A DNA stretch of 64,000 bases from Neorhizobium lilium (GTDB lineage: Bacteria; Pseudomonadota; Alphaproteobacteria; Rhizobiales; Rhizobiaceae). Of this stretch, positions 1 through 8,881 are shown in pieces. Each line of letters begins with the position of its first letter. Position 1 is the first letter of the stretch. Below the pieces are notes generated by a model that ran no database searches, had not been told where the DNA came from, and saw only the letters and a list, made by a program, of their open reading frames with translations. Location: assembly GCF_004053875.1 (NCBI RefSeq), contig NZ_SBIP01000002.1:682001-746000 (forward strand), read 5' to 3'. The translations under genes and the position numbers were made by a program.

Positions 1-270
1 CCGGTGAACATGGATGGGTCGTCGGGTCCGCGCGTCCAGGCGACGCGCGCCTTCGTCCGCTCCATGAGCGAGAAGACGGATATTCCCTTCGTCTATTGGG
101 ACGAGCGTCTTTCGACCGTTGCTGCCGAACGTGCGCTTCTGGAGATGGACGTGTCGCGGGCCAAGCGTGCCGAGCGCATCGATTCGGCAGCCGCGAGCTT
201 CATCCTGCAAGGTGCGCTAGACCGACTAACGGCGATAGCACGGTCTCAGGACGGCGACCCCGATACCTGA
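1..270 (+). CDS. ruvX: Holliday junction resolvase-like protein RuvX/YqgF (3' part only)
   Basis: The window opens inside this gene, so the N-terminus is missing; the frame is open from base 1 and stops at 268-270. The visible 90 residues match the C-terminal half of the YqgF/RuvX family: [11 protein letters not shown], then the conserved [12 protein letters not shown] segment and [15 protein letters not shown], which carry the family's acidic residues. Members have an RNase H-like fold and act in 16S rRNA 5'-end maturation and possibly Holliday junction processing. The gene converges with a small membrane-protein gene on the minus strand, and the two 3' ends overlap by about 25 bases. Confidence 0.9.
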   Translation, partial: PVNMDGSSGPRVQATRAFVRSMSEKTDIPFVYWDERLSTVAAERALLEMDVSRAKRAERIDSAAASFILQGALDRLTAIARSQDGDPDT

Positions 271-539
271 CGGCGACGCCACCAGGCGCTGATTTCCCTG
301 CGCTTGCGGAACAGCACGATGCCCAGGACCACCATGCTGTCGAAGGCAATGGCGCGGGCGACAAGCGGCGGAAGGATCTCCGGCGGTACGCCGAGAATAT
401 TTCCGTAGATCTCGAATACAAGGTCATGCGTCTGGCGGGTCAGCATGAAAAAGCCGAAGCTCATGTCGTAGTACGAAAGTCCGTACCAGCTTATCAACAG
501 CGCGACAGGACCGGCCCATAAGATCAGGAACCACTTCAT
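246..539 (-). CDS. small membrane protein, DUF6105-like
   Basis: This 97-residue protein starts with a hydrophobic segment (residues 2-24, with [17 protein letters not shown]), has a hydrophilic middle, and then a second hydrophobic segment ending in [12 protein letters not shown] followed by a basic tail ([18 protein letters not shown]). Two membrane passes with a positively charged C-terminus suggest an inner-membrane protein. I recognise it as resembling the rhizobial DUF6105 family, from memory only. It overlaps the upstream minus-strand gene by 4 bases, so the two are probably co-translated. Function unknown. Confidence 0.75.
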   Translation of the reverse strand: MKWFLILWAGPVALLISWYGLSYYDMSFGFFMLTRQTHDLVFEIYGNILGVPPEILPPLVARAIAFDSMVVLGIVLFRKRREISAWWRRRQVSGSPS

Positions 540-766
540 GCGGTCTCCCCCTCTGCCTGGAATGGAAGGATATCCATCTCGACCAGCAGCTTCGACAGAG
601 CCATCAGGCTGAGAACGACCGCCGGAATGCTGATGTCCAGAGCCAGAACGGCAAAGATCGTCGTCATGACGATCAGCAATGTATGGTCTCTGATTATGGT
701 TCCCATAGCGAGCCCGAGGGTCCAGTCTTTGGTTAACAAAGCGTTAAGCCAGACCTTAGACCTCAA
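536..766 (-). CDS. small hypothetical membrane protein
   Basis: The frame encodes 76 residues with two hydrophobic stretches (about residues 28-45 and 46-62; IVMTTIFAVLALDIS and AVVLSLMALSKLL). It overlaps the start of the next minus-strand gene by 4 bases (ATGA arrangement), which supports a two-gene operon of small membrane proteins. An in-frame ATG at residue 21 is an alternative start. I do not recognise a family and assign no function. Confidence 0.55.
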   Translation of the reverse strand: MRSKVWLNALLTKDWTLGLAMGTIIRDHTLLIVMTTIFAVLALDISIPAVVLSLMALSKLLVEMDILPFQAEGETA

Positions 767-839
767 TGGATTTGCCGCAACCGAAAGCCCCCGACATGGT
801 TAATTCGGCCAACGCCTGTGGATAAGCCAAACGACGGTG

Positions 840-1484
840 TCAGCCGTAGATGGCGCGTACCAGACGGCGAACGGCGGCCGCAACCTTGTCCCAGTCCTTG
901 CCCGTCTTCAGCGGAACGCCGGCAAATTGTCCACTGGCAGCAGCCGAAATCACAAGGTGCTGGATAGCGGCGAACAGCAAGGCATTCATGATTGCCGCAT
1001 CCACACCCTTAGGAGGTGCGAGCGAGCCGCGCATCTTCTCCAGCCACTTGGCAAGGGCCTTGGTTCTCGCCTCCGATAGGCGACGAACCTGCGGCGTTTC
1101 CTTGGATACTTCCCAGGCAATGATCTTGCAGACGAGTGGGTCGTCCTGCAGCGCCTCCATGAAAAGAATCGCCAGACGCTCCATGAGATCGCCATAGGTC
1201 AGCAGAAAGGCACCGCCCGAATCCTGCGGGATCCGGTCCTTCACCCAATTTCCAAGGTCCGCCCCGATCGCGTCGAGCAGACCGTCGAGGCCGCCGAAAT
1301 AGCGGTAGATGAGTTGCTTGTCGCACCCTGCACGGCGGGCAACGGCATTGATGCCAAAGCCCTGGAAACCCTGCTCGGCCAAAAGATCGCGCGCTGCCAG
1401 AAAGATCGACTGTTCGGTGCTGGCGCGATTGCGGGGCTTTGCTGCAAGGCTTTGCGTAGCCGTAAGCTCTTCTAACTGCAGCAT
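840..1484 (-). CDS. TetR/AcrR-family transcriptional regulator
   Basis: The protein has about 214 residues. Its N-terminal region contains a classic TetR helix-turn-helix: AARDLLAEQGFQG, then INAVARRAGCDKQLIYRYF. The C-terminal ligand domain is family-specific and gives no hint of the effector. The frame stays open further upstream to 1631, but the first residues there are low quality; the ATG at 1484 (MLQLEEL) puts the helix-turn-helix at the usual distance from the start. It is divergent from an AEC-type permease gene, so that permease is the most likely target besides the regulator itself. An inverted repeat lies just upstream of the chosen start. Confidence 0.88.
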   Translation of the reverse strand: MLQLEELTATQSLAAKPRNRASTEQSIFLAARDLLAEQGFQGFGINAVARRAGCDKQLIYRYFGGLDGLLDAIGADLGNWVKDRIPQDSGGAFLLTYGDLMERLAILFMEALQDDPLVCKIIAWEVSKETPQVRRLSEARTKALAKWLEKMRGSLAPPKGVDAAIMNALLFAAIQHLVISAAASGQFAGVPLKTGKDWDKVAAAVRRLVRAIYG

Positions 1485-1496
1485 CCGTGCGACCGT

Positions 1497-1515
1497 CGTT
1501 AAGGAATTGTTAACG
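1497..1515. promoter_or_regulatory. candidate TetR operator (inverted repeat)
   Basis: CGTTAA and TTAACG flank a 7-base spacer, giving a 19-bp inverted repeat 12 bases upstream of the tetR start codon, in the divergent tetR/permease intergenic region. Size and position fit a TetR-family operator that would autoregulate the repressor. Arms of 6 bp can occur by chance, so this is a suggestion only. Confidence 0.3.
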
Positions 1516-1654
1516 CAGCGATAGTCTGCCACCACTTCGACCGCAACAACCTTGCTGCGCCATGCACAGGATAGAGTAATGATATTGCTTTCACCTCTTC
1601 TTCCGTGCAGAACTGCCGGGCGGGGAAGCACATAGAAACAGCTCGATTGCCCTC

Positions 1655-2590
1655 ATGCTCGTCATCTTCGAAAGCATTCTTCCCGTCTTTCTGCTCGTCC
1701 TGCTCGGCATCGGCCTCAAGCGCACGTCGTTGATCAACGGCAGCTTCTGGGACGGCATGGAACAATGCAGTTATTACGTGCTCTTCCCGGCGCTCCTCTT
1801 CCAGACCATGGCGAGGGCTGACTTCTCCGATACGATTGCCGTGACGGTCAGCATGATTGCCATCATCTCCTTCCTTGCCATGTCGCTTCTGGTCCTGGCC
1901 TGCTGGCCCATGCTGAAGCGGATCGGCATGCCGCCACCCACCTATACCTCGCTCTACCAGACGGCGACGCGTTGGAACGGTTTTATGGCTCTTGCGATCG
2001 CATCGAGAACAGGGGGCGACCATGGGCTGATGGTGGTCGGGATGGTGATGGCGGCGGTCGTTGTCCCGGTGAATGCCGGTAGTATTGCGGTACTGGCCTG
2101 GTTCACCGCCGGCAACCGCAGCTACAGGGCGCTGGCCATCCGCATTGTCAGCAATCCGATGATTATCTCGACACTCGCAGGCATCGCCATAAACCTCGCG
2201 CATGTCCCCATCTACCAGCCGATCTTCGATACGATCGGCATGCTTGCCGCCGCTTCGCTCAGCCTCGGCCTCATCACCGTCGGCGCGGGACTGCGTATTG
2301 CCGATGCACTGAAGCCGAGTTCAGGCGTCATCGCCGCAGTCGTGCTCAAGCTGGCGGTCTTCCCCTTGCTGGCGATCGGCGTCGGCATGGGCCTCGGCTT
2401 GACAGGCACCAATCTTGCGCTGCTGGCGCTGAGCGCCGCCGTCCCGACCGCGATGAACGGCTATGTGCTGGCCAAGCAGATGGGCGGCGACGCCGAATTC
2501 TATGCGGCGGCAGCCACGGTGCAGACGGCGCTTGCCTTCTTCACCATACCTGTCGCCATGAGCTTTGCCCGTTACGTGACCGGCGGATAA
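1655..2590 (+). CDS. AEC (auxin efflux carrier) family permease
   Basis: A 311-residue, strongly hydrophobic protein with about ten predicted membrane segments in a 5+5 arrangement. It begins with FESILPVFLLVLLGIGLKR, typical of the bacterial AEC/malonate-transporter-like family; the internal segment ALSAAVPTAMNGYVLAKQMGG also fits. Such proteins move organic acids or related metabolites across the inner membrane; the substrate cannot be read from sequence. It is transcribed away from the TetR gene, and its last 19 bases overlap the 3' end of the convergent acyl-CoA dehydrogenase gene. Confidence 0.87.
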   Translation: MLVIFESILPVFLLVLLGIGLKRTSLINGSFWDGMEQCSYYVLFPALLFQTMARADFSDTIAVTVSMIAIISFLAMSLLVLACWPMLKRIGMPPPTYTSLYQTATRWNGFMALAIASRTGGDHGLMVVGMVMAAVVVPVNAGSIAVLAWFTAGNRSYRALAIRIVSNPMIISTLAGIAINLAHVPIYQPIFDTIGMLAAASLSLGLITVGAGLRIADALKPSSGVIAAVVLKLAVFPLLAIGVGMGLGLTGTNLALLALSAAVPTAMNGYVLAKQMGGDAEFYAAAATVQTALAFFTIPVAMSFARYVTGG

Positions 2591-4233
2591 AGAAGGTCGA
2601 CGATATAGCGGGCGTCGAATCGGACATCGATCATGCCGTAGGTCGAGCGCCAGCCGCCGGCCAGCCGCGTCTCGAGGAACGCGTCGGCGATCTTGCCAGC
2701 CCCGAGACGGAACAGTTCGGCGGCACCGGCAGCGAGCGCCAACTGCTCGACCAGCAGTCTTGCGCCGCCTTCGTCGCTCTCGCAGAGCGCCATGGCAGCC
2801 CGCAGCACTTCTACCGTCTTCTTGCCCGATGGTCCGAGATCGCGCTCGAAACCCGCCAGCACCATGTCGAACAGATCGCGACCGCGCGACAGCACGCGCA
2901 GCACGTCGAGCGCCATGACATTGCCCGAGCCTTCCCATATCGCGTTGACCGGAGCCTCGCGGTAGTGACGGGCGATCGGCCGTTCCTCGATATAGCCGTT
3001 GCCGCCGATGCACTCCATCGCCTCGTAGATGAGAGCCGGGGCGATCTTGCAGTTCCAGTATTTGACGACGGGCGTCATGACGCGGGCGAAGGCCGCATCT
3101 GCAGGGCTAGATCCGGCGCGGTCAAAGGCGTCGGCCAGGCGGAAGGCGAGTGCGGTGGCCGCAGCCACATCGAGCGCCATGTCGGCCAGCACGCGTGTCA
3201 TCAGCGGCTGGTCGATCAGTTTCTTGCCGAAGACGCTGCGTCCACGCGTGTGGTGCACGGCCTCGGCCAGCGAGGCGCGCATCATCCCCGCCGAGGCAAG
3301 CGCACAATCGAGCCGCGTCAGCGTGACCATGTCGAGGATGGTCCGCACGCCCGCACCCGATTCGCCAAGTAAGTAGCCGAAGGCATCGGTAAATTCGACC
3401 TCGGACGAGGCATTGGAGCGGTTGCCCAGCTTGTCCTTGAGACGCTGGAACTGCAGCCCGTTGGCAGAGCCATCCTCCAGAAGTCTCGGCACCAGGAAGC
3501 AGCCGATCCCCTCATTAGTCTTGGCCAGCATGACGAAGCCGTCGCTCATCGGCGCCGACATGAACCATTTGTGGCCTGACAGCCGGTAAATCCCCTCGCC
3601 GACGCGATCGGCCGTGGTGCGATTGGCGCGCACATCCGTGCCGCCCTGCTTCTCCGTCATGCCCATGCCAAGCGTGACGGCATGCTTCTGAAGCGCCGGC
3701 CGGTTGCTGGAATCGTATTTGCGCGACAGGATCTTCGGCGCCCATTCCTTGTGGACGCGGGGCGAGGCCATCAGGGCAGCCACGGAAGCACTGGTCATGG
3801 TCAAGGGGCAGAGATGGCCGCATTCGAGCTGCGCGGTGAGGTAGAACCTGGTCGCACGCGCCTTGTGCGCCCGGCCCTTTGTTTCCGGGGTGTTCTCCCA
3901 AACCGAGGAATGCAGCCCCGTCTGCATGGAGCGGCGCATCAGCGCGTGCCAGGCGGGATGGAACTCTACTACGTCGAGACGCTCGCCGCGGGGACCATGG
4001 GTCTTGAGCTTTGGCGGATTCTCGTTCGCCATCCGCGCCAGTTCCTGCGCTTCCGGCGAGGTCACGTAATTGCCGAGCTGGTCGTATTCCTCGCGAACGC
4101 TGCGGTGCAACTCGCCCGTCAGGTCCACAATGAGGGGATCGGAGCGGTAAGCGTTGATGCCGGACCAGGGGCTCGGCTGGTTCAGATCGGCGAATTTCTC
4201 TTCGTCACGGGACATGTCGTTCATGAAGCACAT
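2572..4233 (-). CDS. AidB-like acyl-CoA dehydrogenase
   Basis: A 553-residue acyl-CoA dehydrogenase-fold flavoprotein. The long N-terminal region (LNQPSPWSGINAYRSDPLI) and the C-terminal motif IWEGSGNVMALDVLRVL are hallmarks of the AidB branch rather than fatty-acid beta-oxidation enzymes. The FAD/substrate region TEKQGGTDVRANRTTA and YIEERPIARHYREAPV are present. In E. coli AidB belongs to the adaptive response to alkylating agents and binds DNA; other members may be isovaleryl-CoA dehydrogenase-like. Alternative starts at residues 4 (MNDM) and 7 exist. It is divergent from pyrB. Alkylation-specific regulation is not evident from the sequence. Confidence 0.9.
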   Translation of the reverse strand: MCFMNDMSRDEEKFADLNQPSPWSGINAYRSDPLIVDLTGELHRSVREEYDQLGNYVTSPEAQELARMANENPPKLKTHGPRGERLDVVEFHPAWHALMRRSMQTGLHSSVWENTPETKGRAHKARATRFYLTAQLECGHLCPLTMTSASVAALMASPRVHKEWAPKILSRKYDSSNRPALQKHAVTLGMGMTEKQGGTDVRANRTTADRVGEGIYRLSGHKWFMSAPMSDGFVMLAKTNEGIGCFLVPRLLEDGSANGLQFQRLKDKLGNRSNASSEVEFTDAFGYLLGESGAGVRTILDMVTLTRLDCALASAGMMRASLAEAVHHTRGRSVFGKKLIDQPLMTRVLADMALDVAAATALAFRLADAFDRAGSSPADAAFARVMTPVVKYWNCKIAPALIYEAMECIGGNGYIEERPIARHYREAPVNAIWEGSGNVMALDVLRVLSRGRDLFDMVLAGFERDLGPSGKKTVEVLRAAMALCESDEGGARLLVEQLALAAGAAELFRLGAGKIADAFLETRLAGGWRSTYGMIDVRFDARYIVDLLYPPVT

Positions 4234-4417
4234 CTAACCGAACTTGCCGAGCGTGGGAACGGCGCCAATTGAGGAATATGGCTTTCTCAACAAATGCCCC
4301 GTTGCCCCTGCGACACCCTTAAGAAGATATCGACAACCACCGCTAAGCACCCGTCTGCGCTTGCGGCTGCGGGCTCCAGACCTTATAGACCGCCGAACGC
4401 AAGCGGAGGCACCGTCC

Positions 4418-5359
4418 ATGGTCTTCTTCCCTCACCGCCACCTCCTCGGCATCAAGGGTCTTACCGAACAGGATATCACCTATCTTCTGGACAAGGCCGA
4501 CGAGGCCGTGAAGATTTCCCGGCAGCGGGAAAAGAAGACCTCGACGCTTCGAGGCCTTACCCAGATCAATCTTTTCTTCGAAGCATCCACCCGCACCCAG
4601 GCTTCCTTCGAGCTTGCCGGCAAACGCCTCGGCGCCGATGTCATGAACATGTCTGTCGGCAACTCTTCTGTAAAGAAGGGCGAGACGCTGATCGATACGG
4701 CCATGACGCTGAACGCCATGCGGCCGGACGTGCTGGTGCTGCGACACTCCTCCGCCGGTGCGGCAGCGCTTCTGGCGCAGAAGGTCGCCTGCTCCGTGGT
4801 CAATGCGGGCGACGGCCAGCATGAACACCCGACCCAGGCGCTGCTCGACGCGCTGACCATCCGCCGCGCCAAGGGCAAGCTGTCGCGGATCATCGTCGCC
4901 ATCTGCGGCGACGTTCTCCATTCGCGCGTCGCCCGCTCCAACATCCTGCTGCTCAACGCCATGGGTGCACGGGTTCGTGTCGTGGCACCTTCGACGCTGC
5001 TTCCATCCGGCATCCGCGACATGAGCGTCGAAGTCTTCCACTCGATGGAGGAAGGCTTGAAGGACGCCGATGTCGTCATGATGCTGCGGCTGCAGCGGGA
5101 GCGCATGGCAGGCGCCTTCGTGCCGTCGGTGCGCGAATATTTCCACTTCTTCGGTCTTGATGCGGAAAAGCTGAAGGCCGCGAAAGAAGATGCTCTTGTC
5201 ATGCACCCCGGGCCGATGAACCGTGGCGTCGAGATCGCCTCGGAAGTGGCCGATGGCCCGCAAAGCGTGATCGAACAACAGGTCGAAATGGGGGTGGCTG
5301 TGCGCATGGCCGTGATGGAGACGCTGCTCGTCTCGCAGAACCAGGGAGAGCGTGCATGA
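4418..5359 (+). CDS. pyrB: aspartate carbamoyltransferase catalytic subunit
   Basis: A 313-residue enzyme that joins carbamoyl phosphate and aspartate in de novo pyrimidine synthesis. The carbamoyl-phosphate motif [15 protein letters not shown] (S57-T60) and the second conserved motif [15 protein letters not shown] are intact. The frame is open further upstream, but ATG 4418 ([14 protein letters not shown]) is preceded by GCGGAGG and gives the normal family length. Its stop overlaps the start of the dihydroorotase-like gene by 4 bases. No pyrI regulatory-chain gene is nearby, which fits the Pseudomonas-type arrangement in which PyrB associates with a PyrC-like partner. Confidence 0.97.
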   Translation: MVFFPHRHLLGIKGLTEQDITYLLDKADEAVKISRQREKKTSTLRGLTQINLFFEASTRTQASFELAGKRLGADVMNMSVGNSSVKKGETLIDTAMTLNAMRPDVLVLRHSSAGAAALLAQKVACSVVNAGDGQHEHPTQALLDALTIRRAKGKLSRIIVAICGDVLHSRVARSNILLLNAMGARVRVVAPSTLLPSGIRDMSVEVFHSMEEGLKDADVVMMLRLQRERMAGAFVPSVREYFHFFGLDAEKLKAAKEDALVMHPGPMNRGVEIASEVADGPQSVIEQQVEMGVAVRMAVMETLLVSQNQGERA

Positions 5360-6672
5360 GCCCCGCTACCCCGAACCCCGCCCTCCCGACCACAACGGTC
5401 TTGAAAAACGTCCGGATCATCGACCCCTCGCGGCGCCTCGACGAAACCGGCACGATCATCATCGGAGAAGACGGCCGCATCCTGGCAGCCGGCAGCGACG
5501 CGCAGAACCAAGGCGTGCCAGACGGCGCGACGGTGCGCGACTGCCGGGGTCTGGTGGCGACGCCTGGCCTGGTGGATGCCCGTGTCTATCTCGGCGAGCC
5601 GGGGGCCGAACACCGCGAAACGATCGAATCGGCCAGCCGTGCCGCAGCCGCCGGCGGCATCACCTCTTTCATCATGATGCCGGACACGGATCCGGTCCTC
5701 GACGACATCGCTCTTGTGGAATTCGTTCAGAAGACCGCCCGCGACAAGGCCGTGGTCAACGTGCATCCGGCAGCAGCCCTGACAAAGGGGCTCGCCGGCA
5801 TTGAGATGACCGAGATCGGGCTGCTGCAACGCTCCGGCGCCGTCGCCTTCACCAACGGCCGCCACGGTCTCAACGATACGCTGCTGCTTCGCCGCGCCAT
5901 GACCTATGCCCGGGAATTCGATGCGGTCATATCGCTTGAGTTGCGGGAGAAATACCTCGGCAACGGCGTGATGAACGAGGGCCTGTTCGCCAGCTGGCTC
6001 GGCCTCTCCGGCGTGCCCAAGGAAGCGGAGATCATCCCGCTCGAACGCGACCTCCGGATCGCCGGCCTGACCCGCGCCAAATATCATGCCGCCAAGATTT
6101 CCGTCGCCGAATCCGCAGAGGCCATTCGGGTCGCCCGCGCCCGCGGCGTAAACGCCACCTGCGGCGTATCCATCAACCACCTGTCGCTCAACGAGAACGA
6201 TATCGGCGAATACCGCACCTTCTTCAAACTTTCCCCGCCGCTGCGTTCGGAAGATGATCGGGTTGCCATGGCCGATGCGGTCGCCGACGGGACGATCGAC
6301 ATCATCGTCTCCTCGCACGACCCGCAGGATGTCGATACCAAGCGCCTGCCCTTTGGGGATGCCGAGGATGGGGCGATCGGTCTGGAGACAATGCTGGCAG
6401 CAGCGCTCCGGCTCCATCACGACAGCCGGGTGCCGTTGATGCGCCTGATCGATGCCATGTCAACGCGGCCGGCACACGTCTTCGGGCTCGATGCCGGGAC
6501 GCTCAAGCCGGGCGCCAAAGCCGATATTACGCTGATCGACCTCGATGAGCCTTGGATCGTCGCCAAGGATATGCTTCTCTCGCGCTCGAAGAACACGCCT
6601 TTCGAGGATGCGCGTTTTTCCGGCCGCGCCGTGGCCACCTATGTCGGCGGCCGCTGCGTCTATTCGCTTTGA
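5356..6672 (+). CDS. pyrC: dihydroorotase homologue, probably catalytically inactive (PyrC')
   Basis: A 438-residue amidohydrolase-fold protein of the type I dihydroorotase family, overlapping pyrB by 4 bases. The canonical metal motif VDxHxHxREPG reads [11 protein letters not shown] here: both histidines are replaced (R76, Y78). The usual Asp of the DHAPH motif is serine ([10 protein letters not shown]320), and the HCED motif is not recognisable (ISLELREK around 192-199). Only H275 (SINHL) remains of the ligand set. In pseudomonads a similar metal-less PyrC' is needed to assemble PyrB dodecamers while the active enzyme is encoded elsewhere; the overlap suggests the same role here. Automated annotation would probably call it an active dihydroorotase. 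Confidence 0.9.
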   Translation: MSPATPNPALPTTTVLKNVRIIDPSRRLDETGTIIIGEDGRILAAGSDAQNQGVPDGATVRDCRGLVATPGLVDARVYLGEPGAEHRETIESASRAAAAGGITSFIMMPDTDPVLDDIALVEFVQKTARDKAVVNVHPAAALTKGLAGIEMTEIGLLQRSGAVAFTNGRHGLNDTLLLRRAMTYAREFDAVISLELREKYLGNGVMNEGLFASWLGLSGVPKEAEIIPLERDLRIAGLTRAKYHAAKISVAESAEAIRVARARGVNATCGVSINHLSLNENDIGEYRTFFKLSPPLRSEDDRVAMADAVADGTIDIIVSSHDPQDVDTKRLPFGDAEDGAIGLETMLAAALRLHHDSRVPLMRLIDAMSTRPAHVFGLDAGTLKPGAKADITLIDLDEPWIVAKDMLLSRSKNTPFEDARFSGRAVATYVGGRCVYSL

Positions 6673-6684
6673 GGGGGATCGAAA

Positions 6685-7302
6685 GTGAATGAATTGTTGA
6701 ATTGGCAGATCACTCTGCCGATCGCGATTGCTGCGCTGGTGTTCGGCTATCTTCTCGGCTCCATTCCTTTCGGCCTGCTCCTGACCAAGGCAGCGGGGCT
6801 GGGTGACATAAGGTCGATCGGCTCGGGCAATATCGGCGCGACCAACGTATTGCGTACCGGCAACAAGAAGCTCGCCGCCGCAACCCTTCTGCTCGACGCG
6901 CTGAAGGCGGCTGCGGCAGTATTGATTGCCTGGTACGTCCTTGGCATGGAAGCAGGGCTTATTGCCGGGTTCGCCGCCTTCATGGGTCACCTCTTCCCGG
7001 TCTGGCTTGGTTTCAAGGGCGGCAAGGGAGTTGCCACCTATATCGGCATGCTTCTCGGGGTCGCGCCTTGGATGGTGCTGGTCTTCGCTACTGTATGGCT
7101 GTTGGTCGCCAAGCTCAGCAAATACTCGTCCCTGTCCGCACTGGTTGCAACGCTTGTCATTCCGGTTGTGCTATGGTTCATAAACGAGCCGAAGATTGCG
7201 GCCGTGATGGCAGTCATGACGGTCATCTCCTGGCTGAAGCACAAAACCAATATCGAACGGCTGATTGCAGGAACGGAAAGCAGGATCGGGCAGAAGGACT
7301 GA
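6685..7302 (+). CDS. plsY: acyl-phosphate:glycerol-3-phosphate acyltransferase PlsY
   Basis: A 205-residue inner-membrane protein that transfers an acyl chain from acyl phosphate to glycerol 3-phosphate, the first step of phospholipid synthesis. The conserved loops are visible: [16 protein letters not shown] near the N-terminus, [20 protein letters not shown] (about residues 36-55), and [17 protein letters not shown]. It starts at a GTG 12 bases after the PyrC' stop, preceded by a GGGGG run. Hydrophobicity fits five or more membrane segments. It lies in the pyrB-to-rpmG series of plus-strand genes. Confidence 0.96.
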   Translation: MNELLNWQITLPIAIAALVFGYLLGSIPFGLLLTKAAGLGDIRSIGSGNIGATNVLRTGNKKLAAATLLLDALKAAAAVLIAWYVLGMEAGLIAGFAAFMGHLFPVWLGFKGGKGVATYIGMLLGVAPWMVLVFATVWLLVAKLSKYSSLSALVATLVIPVVLWFINEPKIAAVMAVMTVISWLKHKTNIERLIAGTESRIGQKD

Positions 7303-7306
7303 AGAC

Positions 7307-8452
7307 ATGCCGGACGGCAGCGCAGGGCGAACGGGAATTGCGCTGACGGAACGGCAGAGGATCGCCTGGCTTCGGCTGATCCGTTCGGACAATGTCGGCC
7401 CAGCCACCTTCCGCGACCTAATCAACCACTGCGGCTCGGCCGAAAATGCGCTTGCCATGCTTCCCGAGCTTTCTCTCCGCGGCGGTGCGACCCGCTCCAT
7501 CCGCGTTGCCAGTACGGGCGATGCCGAGCGGGAACTGGAAATAGCCTACCGGCACGGGGCGCGCTTCCTCGGTATTGGCGAACCCGACTACCCGCCGGCC
7601 CTGCGCCAGATCGACGGCGCTCCGCCGCTCATTGCCGTAAAGGGAAACCTCGCCACGGCCACCCGCCCCTCGATCGGCATTGTCGGCTCGCGCAACGCCT
7701 CCATTTCTGGCGCCAAATTTGCGGCGATGATTGCCCACGATGGCGGCCGCGCCGGATATACGATTACTTCCGGCCTTGCCCGTGGGATCGACACTGCCGC
7801 GCATCGCGCCAGTCTCCAGACGGGCACGATTGCCGTGCTGGCAGGCGGGCTGGACCAGCCCTATCCTCCGGAAAACATATCCCTGCTTGACGAAATCACT
7901 GAGGGCGCCGGCCTGGCCGTCAGCGAAATGCCCTTCGGCTGGGAACCTCGCGCCCGCGACTTCCCCCGCCGCAACCGGCTGATTGCCGGCATCTCGCTCG
8001 GCGTCGTCGTCGTGGAAGCGGCCGAGAGATCGGGCTCGCTGATCACGGCCCGAATGGCGGGCGATTTCGGCCGGCTGGTGTTTGCCGTTCCAGGCTCCCC
8101 GCTCGACCCGCGCTGTCATGGGACGAACGGCCTGCTCAAGCAGGGCGCCATCGTGACCACTGGTTCTCAGGACGTGCTCGACGGGCTGGCGCCGCTGTCG
8201 CAGCTCGATCTTTTTGGCGGGACGGTGGTCGAGGAGCCGGAATGGACAGGCGGCGGCATGCTGCCGCCCGACGATGACGACCGAAGCATCGTCGTCTCGG
8301 CACTTGGACCAACCCCGGTAGAAGTGGACGATATCATCCGCCATACCGGGCTGGCCGCATCAGCGGTTTATCTTGTCTTGCTGGAACTGGATCTGGCCGG
8401 ACGCTTACACCGGCATGTTGGCGGGCTTGTTTCCATCGCGATGGAATACTGA
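7307..8452 (+). CDS. dprA: DNA processing protein DprA
   Basis: The 381-residue protein has the Rossmann-fold DprA/Smf core: IGIVGSRNASISG, SGLARGIDTAAHRASL, DFPRRNRLIAGIS and AERSGSLITARMA, followed by a C-terminal winged-helix-like domain (DDIIRHTGLAASAVYL). DprA loads RecA on single-stranded DNA in natural transformation and is widespread in non-competent bacteria. ATG 7307 is preceded by AAGGA and lies 4 bases after the plsY stop. Its 3' end overlaps, on the opposite strand, the end of a small conserved-looking gene. Confidence 0.95.
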   Translation: MPDGSAGRTGIALTERQRIAWLRLIRSDNVGPATFRDLINHCGSAENALAMLPELSLRGGATRSIRVASTGDAERELEIAYRHGARFLGIGEPDYPPALRQIDGAPPLIAVKGNLATATRPSIGIVGSRNASISGAKFAAMIAHDGGRAGYTITSGLARGIDTAAHRASLQTGTIAVLAGGLDQPYPPENISLLDEITEGAGLAVSEMPFGWEPRARDFPRRNRLIAGISLGVVVVEAAERSGSLITARMAGDFGRLVFAVPGSPLDPRCHGTNGLLKQGAIVTTGSQDVLDGLAPLSQLDLFGGTVVEEPEWTGGGMLPPDDDDRSIVVSALGPTPVEVDDIIRHTGLAASAVYLVLLELDLAGRLHRHVGGLVSIAMEY

Positions 8453-8638
8453 ACGCGGGCGAAGCCCCGCCTGCACATCCCCCGCCTCCACATAAGCCAT
8501 CTCGATGAGATAGCACAGCATGTCGGCCCCCTCGCCTAGCGCAACCTGCCGAAGCTCTCCGAGCATCTGTCTAATATAAGATATGCTTTCCTGCTGACTG
8601 TCCTCACGCCTGCTCTGAGTTTGACTTAAGGAGACCAT
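8405..8638 (-). CDS. small conserved-looking hypothetical protein
   Basis: A 77-residue soluble protein predicted mainly helical, with the core YIRQMLGELRQVA followed by GADMLCYLIEMAYVEAGDV. I recall similar small proteins in Rhizobiaceae near topA, but this is from memory. It is the only leftward gene between tetR/aidB and pleD, and its last 48 bases are antisense to the end of dprA. The ATG at 8636-8638 has no clear ribosome binding site. No function can be assigned. Confidence 0.6.
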   Translation of the reverse strand: MVSLSQTQSRREDSQQESISYIRQMLGELRQVALGEGADMLCYLIEMAYVEAGDVQAGLRPRSVFHRDGNKPANMPV

Positions 8639-8881
8639 AATGCGTTCCCATAGAAAGAGGTTGGTAGTCCAATTTATTTCACTTTAAACCGACAGGCGGA
8701 CGATAACCTTTTTATTTATGATTGCAACCTTTCGCATTAAATCCTTGGGTTGTATCGCGTTGTGCCGCCTAAATTGCGATGGGCTCTTGACCGCGGGCGA
8801 AACGGCCTCCATGTCGAGAGGCCAAGATTTCTGCTCCAGTACCCGTACTTGAGAGCAAGCCTCTATCCCCAGAGAAGCAAA

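Noticed and set aside
4480..6420. A 646-codon minus-strand frame across pyrB and the PyrC' gene
   Set aside because: Shadow of two well-identified genes; no coherent domain and changing composition.
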